Assembly (NCBI GenBank): GCA_016794505.1
Contig: JAEUJZ010000089.1
Location: 1-51,976, forward strand
Source of the DNA: Myxococcales bacterium
GTDB lineage: Bacteria > Myxococcota_A > Polyangia > Palsa-1104 > JAEUJZ01
Direction of reading: 5' to 3'
DNA length: 51,976 bases
Shown: piece by piece, positions 32,738 through 42,377 of the stretch
Layout of the letters: each line of letters starts with the position of its first letter
How positions within the stretch are numbered: position 1 is the first letter of the stretch
Program-made: the position numbers and the translations under genes
Notes under the pieces: model-generated
The model's input: only the letters and a program-made list of their open reading frames with translations
The model's database searches: none
Told to the model about the DNA's origin: nothing

Positions 32738-35083
32738 TCAGAAGCTCCGAACCCGTCGAAGTCGCAGTGCATTGGCGATGACGGACACTGAGCTGAAGCT
32801 CATCGCAGCGCTGGCGAGCATTGGATTGAGCAGCAGTCCGAAAAGCGGATAGAACACTCCTGCCGCGATGGGCACGCCGAGCAGGTTGTAGATGAAGGCG
32901 AAGAACAGGTTTTGTCGGATGTTGCCGATGGTTGCGCGGCTGAGTGCGCGCGCGCGGACGATGCCGCGCAGATCGCCGTGGACCAGCGTGATGCCGGCGC
33001 TTTCGATGGCGATGTCGGTGCCGGTGCCCATGGCGATACCCACGTCCGCAGCCGCGAGGGCGGGGGCATCGTTGACGCCATCGCCAGCCATGGCCACGAT
33101 GCGACCGGCGGCCCGGAGCTTGGCAATGGCCTCGCCCTTTTCCGTCGGCAGAACCTCGGCAATGACCTGCCTGATGCCAAGCTGACGAGCCACAGCCAGA
33201 GCATTTTCCTTTCGGTCACCGCTTAGCATCGCGACTTCGACGCCGTCTTGGCGCAGCTCGTCCAACGCCTCGCGTGCCGAGTCCTTGATGGGATCTTGGA
33301 TCGAAAGTAGCGCGGCGGGTTTTCCATCGATCGCGACGAATACCTGCGAGTCACCGGGCTGGGATTCTATTGAGGCGTGCGTCAGCAGCGTCTGCGGATC
33401 GGCACCTTGCTCGGTCAGGTACTTGTAGCTGCCAACCAGGACCGACTGCCCCCGTACCCAGCCTTGCGCACCTTTTCCTGGGACGGAATGAAAGCGCTCA
33501 ACCGACGGCAGATTCAGTCCTCGTTGGCGAGCCCCGGACACAATGGCTGCGGCCAAGGGATGCTCGCTTGCCTGTTCAACGCTGGCGGCATGCAGCAGAA
33601 CATCGAACTCGGTGAAGCCATCAGCCACCCGCACAGCCGTCAACGCCGGCTTGCCCTGAGTCAGCGTGCCGGTCTTATCGACGACGAGCAGGTTGACCTT
33701 GGCTAGGATCTCTAAGGCTTCGGCGTTCTTGATCAATACTCCGAGCTGCGCCCCGCGCCCGGTTGCAACCATGATCGACATTGGCGTAGCCAGCCCGAGC
33801 GCGCAGGGACAAGCGATGATCAGCACCGCGACTGCATTGACGAGTGCGTGCGCCATACGCGGCTCCGGGCCGATGAGGCTCCAGAGTACGAAGGTCAACG
33901 CTGCGCACAGCACCACCGCTGGGACGAAGTAGACAGCGACTTGGTCAGCCAGTCGCTGAATCGGTGCGTGACTGCGCTGCGCCTCGCTGACCGTGCGAAC
34001 GATCTGCGCCAGCAAAGTATCGCTGCCCACCCGTGAAGCGCGTAGGACCAGCGAGCCAGTCCCGTTGACAGTGCCTCCTGTGACGCGACTCCCCATGGAT
34101 TTTCCAACGGACAGAGGTTCTCCGGTGAGCATCGACTCATCGACCGCGCTGTGACCGTCCACGACTTCGCCATCTGTTGGGATCTTTTCGCCCGGACGTA
34201 CACGCAGGCGATCGCCGACTTGGATCTGATTGATGGCGATGTCTTCTTCTGTCTCATCTGCACGCAGACGGCGTGCGGTCTTGGGTGCCAGCCCGAGCAG
34301 CGTCTTGATCGCACCGGACGTTGCGTGACGAGCCCGTAACTCCAAGACCTGACCGAGAAGCACCAACGTGACAATCACGCCAGCCGACTCGAAGTAGGAC
34401 GGGGCGATGCCGCCATGGGTCAGAAATGCCGCCGGCAGGAGCCGCGGCGCTAGCGCAGCCACCACGCTAAACAGGAACGCCGCTCCAGTACCGAGCGCGA
34501 TCAGAGTGAACATGTTGGGACTGCGATTTTTCACCGAGGCAACGCCGCGCTGAAAGAACGGCCAGCCACCCCAAAGGACGATGGGTATAGCCAGCGCAAA
34601 CTGAAGCCAGATCAGCAGTCGTGGCCCAAGTGCGCGTTGCAGCGGCATCCCCGGAATCAGGTCGGACATGGCCAGCACCAATAGCGGTACAGCCAGCACG
34701 GCACAGACCCAGAACCGCCGCGTCATGTCCACTAGCTCTGCATTGGGTGATTCATCCAGCGATGCCTCGGCAGGTTCCAAGGCCATGCCGCACTTGGGGC
34801 ACAGACCTGGGCCTACTTGCCGGATCTCGGGGTCCATCGGGCAGGTGTAGAGGACGCCGGACACCGTCTGTGTGGGGGCGGGGGCAGGCTTCGGTTGAAC
34901 GTACTGTTCGGGGTTTGACTCAAACTTCGCAACGCACTTCTTGTTGCAGAAGTAGTACGTCGTGCCTTGGTACGTGCTGGTACCGGCCGCTCGTTCTTGA
35001 ATCACCTTCATTCCGCAGACTGGATCGATGGGCTGCGACGTACGGTCAGAAGTTGGGTGTGAGTGTTCAGCGTGTGAGTTCAT
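32738..35083 (-). CDS. copA: CopA-like Cu(I) P1B-type ATPase with YHS and heavy-metal-binding domains
   Basis: A 781-residue copper ATPase. The N-terminus has a YHS domain (DPVCGMKV, YYFCNKKCVAKFES, NPEQYV) and then a CPMDP...CPKCGM heavy-metal-binding segment; no CxxC HMA domain is present. Eight helices follow, with the CPC motif IACPCALGLATP, DKTGTLTQGKP, the HP motif SEHPLAAA and GDGVNDAPAL. It pumps Cu(I) from cytoplasm to periplasm, where CusCBA can take it. It starts 57 bases after the methyltransferase gene and is likely the last gene of the second cus operon. Confidence 0.95.
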   Translation of the reverse strand: MNSHAEHSHPTSDRTSQPIDPVCGMKVIQERAAGTSTYQGTTYYFCNKKCVAKFESNPEQYVQPKPAPAPTQTVSGVLYTCPMDPEIRQVGPGLCPKCGMALEPAEASLDESPNAELVDMTRRFWVCAVLAVPLLVLAMSDLIPGMPLQRALGPRLLIWLQFALAIPIVLWGGWPFFQRGVASVKNRSPNMFTLIALGTGAAFLFSVVAALAPRLLPAAFLTHGGIAPSYFESAGVIVTLVLLGQVLELRARHATSGAIKTLLGLAPKTARRLRADETEEDIAINQIQVGDRLRVRPGEKIPTDGEVVDGHSAVDESMLTGEPLSVGKSMGSRVTGGTVNGTGSLVLRASRVGSDTLLAQIVRTVSEAQRSHAPIQRLADQVAVYFVPAVVLCAALTFVLWSLIGPEPRMAHALVNAVAVLIIACPCALGLATPMSIMVATGRGAQLGVLIKNAEALEILAKVNLLVVDKTGTLTQGKPALTAVRVADGFTEFDVLLHAASVEQASEHPLAAAIVSGARQRGLNLPSVERFHSVPGKGAQGWVRGQSVLVGSYKYLTEQGADPQTLLTHASIESQPGDSQVFVAIDGKPAALLSIQDPIKDSAREALDELRQDGVEVAMLSGDRKENALAVARQLGIRQVIAEVLPTEKGEAIAKLRAAGRIVAMAGDGVNDAPALAAADVGIAMGTGTDIAIESAGITLVHGDLRGIVRARALSRATIGNIRQNLFFAFIYNLLGVPIAAGVFYPLFGLLLNPMLASAAMSFSSVSVIANALRLRRVRSF

Positions 35084-35140
35084 GCTCAGCCTCGTGATCG
35101 GGGGGCGTCTAATCCTGCTGACGCACGAGCGCTTGGATTC

Positions 35141-35794
35141 TTACAGTCGCGTCGCGCGATACAGAGCCAGGGTGCCGAACACCGTCATTTCGCGATGCGT
35201 CTCAACCGCATCGGCAAAGCCCGCCTCGCGCATCAGGGGAATCAATCGCCCGGCCACGTTGTCGGCGGTGGTCGTAAACCCATCCAAGAGCTGCACTCCC
35301 AGGAAGGCCACGCGCATCAGGGCATTCTGCGCCTGCCCCCAATCGGCAATGTGCAAAGTCCCCCCCGGCTTCAGCAGCCGGTATGCCTGCTCCAGCGTGC
35401 GTCGCTTGTTCTCAGTCGTCAGGTGATGCAACACCAAGCTGGACACGATGCGGTCGAAAGACTCCGGCGGAAACGGAGGCGAGAACGACATGCCTTCTAC
35501 GAGCGAGATCTCGGCACCACCTTGCCTGGCCTTTTCCCGCGCGATGTGAAGCACCGCCGGATCTCCATCGAGTCCAACCACGTCTGCCTCGGGCGCGGCC
35601 TGCTTCGCCAACAACGTCAGCGTGGCCGTGCCGCAGCCCAGATCCAAGACCCGCTGACCCGGCTGGATGCTGGCTTGCTCCACCAATCTGCGCTTGAACT
35701 TTTCTTCCTTGAGGGCCGCACGCATCAGCGGGTCGTACAGGCGCGTCAGAAACGAAAAGCGCAGGGCGGGGATGTACGTTGATTTAGTGTCCAT
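35141..35794 (-). CDS. Class I SAM-dependent methyltransferase in the cus operon
   Basis: A 217-residue protein with motif I VLDLGCGTATLTLL, the acidic loop VVGLDGDPAVL, and motif post-I LVLHHLTTENKRRTLEQAYR, like UbiE-type methyltransferases. Substrate cannot be told. ATG 35794 lies 11 bases inside the end of cusA, so it is translationally coupled. A methyltransferase between CusA and CopA could act on a metal-binding ligand, a metalloid, or a membrane quinone; this is open. Confidence 0.8.
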   Translation of the reverse strand: MDTKSTYIPALRFSFLTRLYDPLMRAALKEEKFKRRLVEQASIQPGQRVLDLGCGTATLTLLAKQAAPEADVVGLDGDPAVLHIAREKARQGGAEISLVEGMSFSPPFPPESFDRIVSSLVLHHLTTENKRRTLEQAYRLLKPGGTLHIADWGQAQNALMRVAFLGVQLLDGFTTTADNVAGRLIPLMREAGFADAVETHREMTVFGTLALYRATRL

Positions 35795-38700
35795 GGGGGG
35801 CTCCTTCCGCGGCTTCAGGGAGAACGTGCGCTGACTGAACGGGTAGGCTGCGCTGCTTCCACAGCAGATACACCGCCGGGTAAATGAGAAGCTCCAGCAC
35901 GAAAGATGTCACCAGACCGCCGATCATCGGGGCGGCGATGCGCTTCATCACATCTGACCCAGCGCCGCTTGCCCAAAGAATCGGCAGCAGGCCCATGAAG
36001 GCCGCGCAGACCGTCATGGCCTTCGGACGCACGCGCTTGACGGCCCCGTGGATGATCGCTTCAACCAGATCGGCGCGAGTCTGTAGCGCGCCTTTTTCAC
36101 GCGCTTCGTCGTGCGCGATGTCGAGGAACATCAGCATGAAGACGCCGGTCTCGGCATCCAGTCCCAAGAGTGCGATCACGCCAACCCAGACGGCGATCGA
36201 CACGTTGTAGCCCAGCGCATACAGCATCCAGATCGCACCGATGGCGGAAAACGGGACGGCCAGGAGAACGATCAGGGCCTTGATGCTGGACTTCGTGTTG
36301 GCGTAGAGCAGCAGGAAGATCAACAGCAGCGTGATCGGCAGGATGAGCTTCATGCGCTCGCGCACGCGCAGCATGTTTTCAAACTGACCGCTCCACAGAA
36401 GAGCATAGCCCGGACGCTTGGTGTACCTGGCATCGACCGCGGCTTTCGCTGCTTCCACATAGCTGCCGATGTCGACCTTGGACGTGTCGAAGTCGACATA
36501 GACATACGCCGTCACCATGCCGCCTTCGTTGCGAATCATCGACGGGCCGGTCGTTAGGCGAATGTCGGCGAGCTGCTGCATGGGGATCTGCATGCCCGAT
36601 GCCGTGGGCACCAGGATGCGGCCAAGCTGCTCGGGATCTTGGCGCAGCTCGCGCGGGTAGCGAACATTCACCGAATAGCGGGCGCGGCCTTCGATCGTCG
36701 TTGTCACCGTCTCGCCACCGATGGCCGAAGCGATGATCGTGTTGACATCATCGACCGTCAGCCCATACCGGGCCAGCGCATCGCGCCGCAGCTCGAAGTC
36801 GATGAAATACCCACCGGCTGCACGCTCGGCAAAAACCGAGCGAGTCCCTGGTACAGACTTCAAGATTGTCTCGACTTCAATGCCGATGCGCTCGATCTCG
36901 ACGATATCGGCACCCACGATCTTGATGCCGATCGGCGTGCGGACTCCCGTGGATAGCATGTCGATGCGCGCTTTGATCGGCATGGTCCAGGCATTGGTGG
37001 TGCCGGGAATTTTTAGCGCCGCGTCCAGCTCGCTCACAAGCTGTTCATGACTGATGTGATCCGGCCAGGCCGTGCGCAGGATGCCTTTCAGCCAGCCCGG
37101 TGCCCACGCTGAATACCAGCGAGTGCGCGCCCGCCACTCTTGCTCTGGCTTGAGGACAATGGTGGTCTCCATCATCGAAAGCGGTGCAGGGTCTGTGGAC
37201 GTTTCGGCTCGGCCCGCCTTGCCAAACACCGTCTGCACTTCGGGGAAGCTGCGCAAGATCTTGTCTTGGGTCTGCAAGATGCGGCCCGCTTCCGTCACTG
37301 AAATCCCCGGCAGTGTCGTGGGCATATACAGAATGCTGCCTTCGTAAAGTGGCGGCATGAACTCGGACCCCAGGCGCTGATAGACCGGAATCGCCGACAG
37401 GACCAACAGCAGTGCCGCCGCGATCGTCAGTTTGGGAAAGCGCAGCACCCAGCGACATGCGGGCTCATAGATGCGAAACAGCACGCGGCTGATCGGATGT
37501 TTCTCTTCGGCATGGTACGTGCCGACAGCCACGCGATTCGCGATCCAGGACAACAGACGGGGCCGGAAACGAAACGGCTCCATGCGTGTGAAGATCATTC
37601 GCATCGCTGGATCGAGCGTCAGTGCCAACAGCGCAGCAATGGCCATCGCCAAGTTCTTGCTGATGGCCAGCGGACGAAACAACCGCCCTTCCTGATCGAG
37701 CAACGAAAACACTGGCAAGAAGGCCACGGCGATCACCAGCAGGGAAAAGAAGACCGCGGGGCCGACTTCCTTCAATGCTTCCAGCCGTACCGCGTGATAG
37801 TCGCCGACACGTCCGCCCGCTTCCCAAAGCTGAAGTTTCTTGTAGGCGTTTTCAACCTCGACGATTGCGCCATCGACCAAGACGCCGATCGAGATGGCGA
37901 TGCCCGACAGCGACATGAGGTTCGCGCCAACCCCCAAGAAATACATGGGAATGAACGACAGCAGCACCGACACCGGAATGGTGACGATGGGAATGATTGC
38001 GGACGGGATGTGCCACAAGAAAATCAAGATCACCAGCGAAACGATGGCGATCTCTTCCAGCAGTTTTTCCATGAGCGTGTCGATCGAGCGATTGATTAGC
38101 TCCGACCGATCGTAGGTGGTGATGATCTTCACGCTCGATGGCAGCGAAGGCTCGATCTCTTTGAGCTTTGCCTTCACGCGCTCGATCAAGTTGAGCGCAT
38201 TTTCGCCATACCGCATGACCACGATGCCGCCGACCACTTCGCCACGGCCATCGAGTTCGGCGATGCCGCGCCGCAGATCTGGCCCGATGGTGACGCGACC
38301 GATGTCACCGATGCGCAGCGGGGTTCCTAAGTTGTTGGTCTTGACCACCACCTGCTCGATGTCTTGCACGTTCTTGATGTAACCGCGTCCGCGCACCATG
38401 AACTCGCGCCCCGACAGTTCGATCAAGCGACCACCGACTTCGCTGTTGCTCTTGCGCAGCGCGGTCGTGATGTCGTTCAGGTTCAAGCGATTGCCGTTCA
38501 GACGGGTTGGATCGAGGGTCACTTGGTACTGTTTGACGCCGCCGCCCACGGTTGCGACTTCGGCGACTCCAGGGACGGTCTGCACGGCATACCGCAGGAA
38601 CCAGTCTTGATAGGAACGCAGCTCGTCTAGCGTGTGCTGGCCGGACTCGTCGAGCAGTGCGTACTGGAAGACCCAGCCGACACCCGTGGCATCGGGACCG

Positions 38701-39083
38701 ATCTCGGTGCGAACATCGCTGGGCAGACGCGACTGGATCTTGGACAGATATTCCAGCACACGCGACCTGGCCCAATACACATCCGTGCCGTCTTCAAACA
38801 GGATATAGACATAGGAATATCCAAAGTCCGAAAAGCCGCGCACGGCCTTGACCTTGGGTGCTCCAAGCAGCGAGGTGACGATGGGATACGTGACTTGGTC
38901 TTCGATGACGTTCGGGCTGCGATCCCAGCGCGAGTAAACGATGACCTGCGTGTCCGACAGATCGGGAATCGCATCCAGCGGAACGTGACGCATCGCCAGC
39001 GTGGCCAGCGCGACCAATACGCCCGACAGCAAGAGGACCAAATACTTGTTGTGCGCCGAGAACTCGATGATTCGTTTCAGCAT
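35784..39083 (-). CDS. cusA: CusA-like Cu(I)/Ag(I) RND pump of the second Cus system
   Basis: A 1099-residue RND pump. Helix 4 has IGVLVDGAIVEVENAYKK. The three substrate Met positions are kept (ILYMPTTLPG, PLSMMETT, RIDMLSTG), so it is a monovalent-cation pump. Unlike the first CusA, it has no Gly/Met-rich insertion. A 25-residue segment (WYSAWAPGWLKGILR and following) before the LVSELD helix is common in one CusA subgroup. It starts 11 bases after cusB and overlaps the methyltransferase gene. Confidence 0.94.
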   Translation of the reverse strand: MLKRIIEFSAHNKYLVLLLSGVLVALATLAMRHVPLDAIPDLSDTQVIVYSRWDRSPNVIEDQVTYPIVTSLLGAPKVKAVRGFSDFGYSYVYILFEDGTDVYWARSRVLEYLSKIQSRLPSDVRTEIGPDATGVGWVFQYALLDESGQHTLDELRSYQDWFLRYAVQTVPGVAEVATVGGGVKQYQVTLDPTRLNGNRLNLNDITTALRKSNSEVGGRLIELSGREFMVRGRGYIKNVQDIEQVVVKTNNLGTPLRIGDIGRVTIGPDLRRGIAELDGRGEVVGGIVVMRYGENALNLIERVKAKLKEIEPSLPSSVKIITTYDRSELINRSIDTLMEKLLEEIAIVSLVILIFLWHIPSAIIPIVTIPVSVLLSFIPMYFLGVGANLMSLSGIAISIGVLVDGAIVEVENAYKKLQLWEAGGRVGDYHAVRLEALKEVGPAVFFSLLVIAVAFLPVFSLLDQEGRLFRPLAISKNLAMAIAALLALTLDPAMRMIFTRMEPFRFRPRLLSWIANRVAVGTYHAEEKHPISRVLFRIYEPACRWVLRFPKLTIAAALLLVLSAIPVYQRLGSEFMPPLYEGSILYMPTTLPGISVTEAGRILQTQDKILRSFPEVQTVFGKAGRAETSTDPAPLSMMETTIVLKPEQEWRARTRWYSAWAPGWLKGILRTAWPDHISHEQLVSELDAALKIPGTTNAWTMPIKARIDMLSTGVRTPIGIKIVGADIVEIERIGIEVETILKSVPGTRSVFAERAAGGYFIDFELRRDALARYGLTVDDVNTIIASAIGGETVTTTIEGRARYSVNVRYPRELRQDPEQLGRILVPTASGMQIPMQQLADIRLTTGPSMIRNEGGMVTAYVYVDFDTSKVDIGSYVEAAKAAVDARYTKRPGYALLWSGQFENMLRVRERMKLILPITLLLIFLLLYANTKSSIKALIVLLAVPFSAIGAIWMLYALGYNVSIAVWVGVIALLGLDAETGVFMLMFLDIAHDEAREKGALQTRADLVEAIIHGAVKRVRPKAMTVCAAFMGLLPILWASGAGSDVMKRIAAPMIGGLVTSFVLELLIYPAVYLLWKQRSLPVQSAHVLPEAAEGAPHGH

Positions 39084-39094
39084 CGTGTCCTCCT

Positions 39095-40468
39095 TTACCG
39101 TCCGCCATGCCCGGCGTGCGAACCACTCTGGCTTGGTTGGCCGCGCGACGTGTCACCGCCATCGACCTGGGTGACTGTGCCCGGTGCAGCCATGGCCTGT
39201 AGCGCAGCCTGAAGTCGCGACTCCGAATCGACGAGAAACGTCGCCCCCAGAACCACCTGTTCGCCCTCACTGAGCCCGGCGGTGATCTCAAACTTACGCT
39301 CCGCGCGGTCTCCGGTTTTTACCTCGCGAGGTGTCAAGCGACCATCGCTGCTCGCGACAAAGACCAACTTGCGTGTGCCCGTCTCTAGCACTGCGTCATC
39401 CGGCACAACCAACGCCCGTCGCGGTGACACCGCAATGGTGACATTGGCTAGCATCTCGGCCTTTAGCTCGGCCTTGGCATTGTCTACTTCAATGCGGACA
39501 CGGATGGTGCGCGTCTGCGGATCGACCGATGGATAGATGTAGGTGATGTGTCCAGCCCACGACCGCTCGGGCCAGTAGGGGACCGTGACCGTTGCGATCT
39601 GCCCAAGGCGCAGGCGCGGCAGCTCGTATTCATAGACATCGGCCAGCACCCACAGCCGCGAGAGATCCACGATGTCGAACAGCGAGTCCTCAGGCTTGAC
39701 GCGCATGCCATGAACCGCCGTCTTGGCAAGGACATAGCCGGAACCGGGGGCGTACAAGTTCATGGTGCGACTTGGCTTGCCGCGGCGCTCTAGCTGCGCG
39801 ATGTCGCTCGCGCTGATGTTCCACAAAAGCAGCTTCTGACGTGCTGCTTCCACGAGGTTGAAGCTCACCTTGCCTGATGCAACCGGGCCTGAACGCTGAC
39901 TCTGCACGGCCAGCAGATACTCTTGTTCCGCCGCCAAGAGGTCCGGGCTGTACAGCGATACCAATGGCTCGCCCTTGCGCACCGCTTTGCCGGTGAAGTC
40001 GGCGAAGACGTGCTCCACGTAGGCTTCGTAGCGCGTGTGGATGTGATGCACGCGCGTCTCGTCGAAGGTGAAGCGACCGGAGGTGCGAATCGTCCCGGCA
40101 AACTCGATCGTTTGGGCGACAGCTTTCTGGATCCCCATAAGCTGCTGATGCTGCGCTGAAATGACGAGCGGTGCGAGTCCTGGTAGCGCTGGGCTGGGGG
40201 CGGAAGACGGACCTTCCTGGCTCGAAATCGGCACCAGCTTCATGTTGCAGATGGGACAGTCCCCCGGTGCATCCGACACAATCTGCGGGTGCATTGGGCA
40301 CTGATACTTCGGGCTCGTCGCGGTGTGTTCCTTTGGACTGTCGCTCGCTTTGGCGTCTGGCAGGACCGGCTGCTCGTCCTTGCGACAAGCGAACAGGATC
40401 AGCGATGCGCAGAACAAGACCGCGCAGAGTGCAAAGCGAGCTGCTGCAAGCAGCAGAGTGCGATTCAT
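39095..40468 (-). CDS. cusB: CusB-like adaptor with an N-terminal heavy-metal-binding segment
   Basis: A 457-residue membrane fusion protein. The signal ends at a lipobox-like Cys (LILFACRKDE), so it is probably a lipoprotein. A short metal-binding module follows (YQCPMHPQIV, then GDCPICNMKLVP), as in many CusB proteins, and then the adaptor core (TRYEAYVEHVFADFTGKAVR, LYSPDLLAAEQEYLLAV, PGSGYVLAKTAVHGMRV) and a Gly/His-rich tail. ATG 40468 overlaps the cusC stop. It would take Cu from periplasmic carriers and hand it to CusA. Confidence 0.92.
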   Translation of the reverse strand: MNRTLLLAAARFALCAVLFCASLILFACRKDEQPVLPDAKASDSPKEHTATSPKYQCPMHPQIVSDAPGDCPICNMKLVPISSQEGPSSAPSPALPGLAPLVISAQHQQLMGIQKAVAQTIEFAGTIRTSGRFTFDETRVHHIHTRYEAYVEHVFADFTGKAVRKGEPLVSLYSPDLLAAEQEYLLAVQSQRSGPVASGKVSFNLVEAARQKLLLWNISASDIAQLERRGKPSRTMNLYAPGSGYVLAKTAVHGMRVKPEDSLFDIVDLSRLWVLADVYEYELPRLRLGQIATVTVPYWPERSWAGHITYIYPSVDPQTRTIRVRIEVDNAKAELKAEMLANVTIAVSPRRALVVPDDAVLETGTRKLVFVASSDGRLTPREVKTGDRAERKFEITAGLSEGEQVVLGATFLVDSESRLQAALQAMAAPGTVTQVDGGDTSRGQPSQSGSHAGHGGR

Positions 40469-41808
40469 GGAAGTTCTCCTGTAGGCGGGGTGGAAGCGGC
40501 TAGCGGGGCGACGGGGAGTCCTGCACCAATAGCGGCTTCCAGCTCTGCAAGACGCTGGCCGTATTCGGCTTGGTAGCGCTCGAATTCCAGCCGATGATCG
40601 ACCAGCGTTCGTGCCGCATCGAGAAGGAGCACGAGCGACACTCGGCCGCTCTGATAGCCGGCTTGCGCAGCTTGCACGGCTCGCTCTGCGGTTGGCAGCA
40701 GTGTCTTGTTGTGAAGCCAGATGTGGCGCTCTGCGGCTTCGACCCGCAGCAGGGCCTGTCGCACTTCACCCCGGATACGGGCCTCGGTGCTGACCAGCAT
40801 CTGCCGCTGTGCGTTGGCTTGGGCCTGGGCTTCCCGTGCCGCAGCGCTGCTTTTGGCGATTGAGAACGAGGGGATGCTGGTTTGCAGACCGACGGTGAAC
40901 GTAGCGTCGTTGCCGCCGCGCAGCATCGTCATGTAGCCAGCCCAGACTGCCAGATCGGGTGCGCGATCGATCCGCGCAGCTTGCTGACGAGCTTGAGCCT
41001 GATCCAAGGCTGCGCGGATGCCGGCTAGCTCAGGACGCTGCGCTAGCGCTTGCTCGGTGAGCTGCTGAAGCGATGGCAACACTCGCAGGCTGGGTGTGGT
41101 CACGGGCTCGCCGAAGGCTTGGTCCGGCGGCCGCGCGAGCAAGATGTTCATCGCCGCAGTGGTAACATCCCGCTCACGCTCCACATCTAAGAGCAGGTTA
41201 TCAAGCACCGCGGCATCGGCCTGCGCTTTGAGCAGCTCGGCAAGCTCAGCTCGACCGACCCGGTAACGAGTATCGACTGCGGCAACGATGGCAGTGAGCA
41301 GCCGCTGCGTGTCCCGCAGAACTGTCAGCGACCGCACCGCAAGCCGGTAGTCGTAGTAAGCGCGCGTCGCTTCCACGCGCAGGTTGCGAGCGGAAAGCGC
41401 CACATCAGCGCGTGCTTTTGTCGCGTCGGAGTGCAGCACCGCAGCGCGGGCCGCGAGCTTACCCGGCCATGGGATCGGCTGCCGCAGCGTGATCATCAGC
41501 GGCATCTGCTGCACACCAATGGGCACCTGCCACAGCTCAACATTCAGCATCGGATCGTCGAACGCGCGAGCTTGCGCCGGACGTTCCAGCGCAGCCTGGA
41601 CTTCGGCCCGACGGCTTTGCAGCTCTGGACTGCGCTGCGCAATCTCGGCCAGCAGCGAATCCAGTGTGAAAGGTTCAGCGGCCCACGCCTGGCCTGGCAG
41701 ACACGCTGCAATCAGCAGCGTCTGCACGGCCACACGGAAACCACCAGATCGCGAGCACCATCGAGAGCCGGCGCGCTGGCCTGCTCTCGCAGATCGAAAT
41801 AGGGACAC
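40465..41808 (-). CDS. cusC: CusC-like outer-membrane channel of the second Cus system
   Basis: A 447-residue TolC-family protein with a signal peptide ending near GQAWAAEP. The two TolC repeats are visible (LLAEIAQRSPELQSRRAEV, ALAQRPELAGIRAALDQAQ). Start: GTG 41808 with a strong GGAGGT seven bases upstream. This ribosome-binding site lies within the element that is conserved behind all four VCTDGGRS family genes, which makes D the only copy still followed by a cus channel gene. Confidence 0.9.
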   Translation of the reverse strand: MSLFRSARAGQRAGSRWCSRSGGFRVAVQTLLIAACLPGQAWAAEPFTLDSLLAEIAQRSPELQSRRAEVQAALERPAQARAFDDPMLNVELWQVPIGVQQMPLMITLRQPIPWPGKLAARAAVLHSDATKARADVALSARNLRVEATRAYYDYRLAVRSLTVLRDTQRLLTAIVAAVDTRYRVGRAELAELLKAQADAAVLDNLLLDVERERDVTTAAMNILLARPPDQAFGEPVTTPSLRVLPSLQQLTEQALAQRPELAGIRAALDQAQARQQAARIDRAPDLAVWAGYMTMLRGGNDATFTVGLQTSIPSFSIAKSSAAAREAQAQANAQRQMLVSTEARIRGEVRQALLRVEAAERHIWLHNKTLLPTAERAVQAAQAGYQSGRVSLVLLLDAARTLVDHRLEFERYQAEYGQRLAELEAAIGAGLPVAPLAASTPPTGELP

Positions 41809-41859
41809 GGGTACACCTCCGCGAAGAATTCGTTTGAGAAAACGAACCGTTCGCGAAGG
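41809..41859 (-). promoter_or_regulatory. Leader between family copy D and cusC
   Basis: The 51 bases hold AACGAATTCTTCGCGGAGGTGTACCC directly before the GTG start of cusC (shown here only as the key parts CGAATTC, CGGAGGT). The same CGAATTC - CGGAGGT order, with six bases before the start position, recurs behind copies A, B and C. In D it is a working ribosome-binding site. Confidence 0.55.
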
Positions 41860-42249
41860 CTAGATACGCAGGACTTTGTGACGAGACGGCGGTGGACCAA
41901 TCGGCGGCGGGCCGTTGCGTGCAGTCAGCGGACGCAGCATCAGGACAGGCAAGGGCAGCGTCAAGACCTGCGCAGCCGTTAGCAGCGCGGGCGTGGCCAG
42001 CAAGGCGCTGACCTGGATCGGCTGACTGCGCTGGATGTCGATCGCGGGCTGATCCTCGGGGATGCAGCAACGCGAATAGACCACCGGGCCATCATCGGAA
42101 TGCGAGTCATCCGACGGGCAGCATGGCGCCAGGAGATGCTCGCCGCCCATCGCTGTGCAGACATACACCGGCAGTGCAGGAAGCACCGCGCGGAGCATCA
42201 GCACGAGCCCCAGCACAACGCTGATCAGGATGGAAGCGAAGCGGCGCAC
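41860..42249 (-). CDS. VCTDGGRS family small exported Cys protein, copy D (ahead of cusC)
   Basis: A 129-residue protein with GTG start (AAGGA directly upstream). Signal-like segment RRFASILISVVLGLVLMLRA, then VYVCTAMGGEHLLAPCCP, an RCC pair, and a C-terminus PPPSRHKVLRI. It is the most diverged copy: the Gly-Gly-Arg-Ser motif is altered and there are additional Cys. Its place directly before cusCBA suggests that the family began as an accessory of Cus efflux. It is divergent from the ECF sigma gene over 128 bases. Confidence 0.7.
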   Translation of the reverse strand: MRRFASILISVVLGLVLMLRAVLPALPVYVCTAMGGEHLLAPCCPSDDSHSDDGPVVYSRCCIPEDQPAIDIQRSQPIQVSALLATPALLTAAQVLTLPLPVLMLRPLTARNGPPPIGPPPSRHKVLRI

Positions 42250-42377
42250 TTCCTTGAACCCTATCCCTTGCGGTTTTCTGTGGCAATCACCTTGCTGCCT
42301 GGATCGTCGCTAGGAAACACTGCTTGCCAGCCTTCCCTGGCCACAACCATGCTAGCAACCAGGCAGGAGCAACCACT

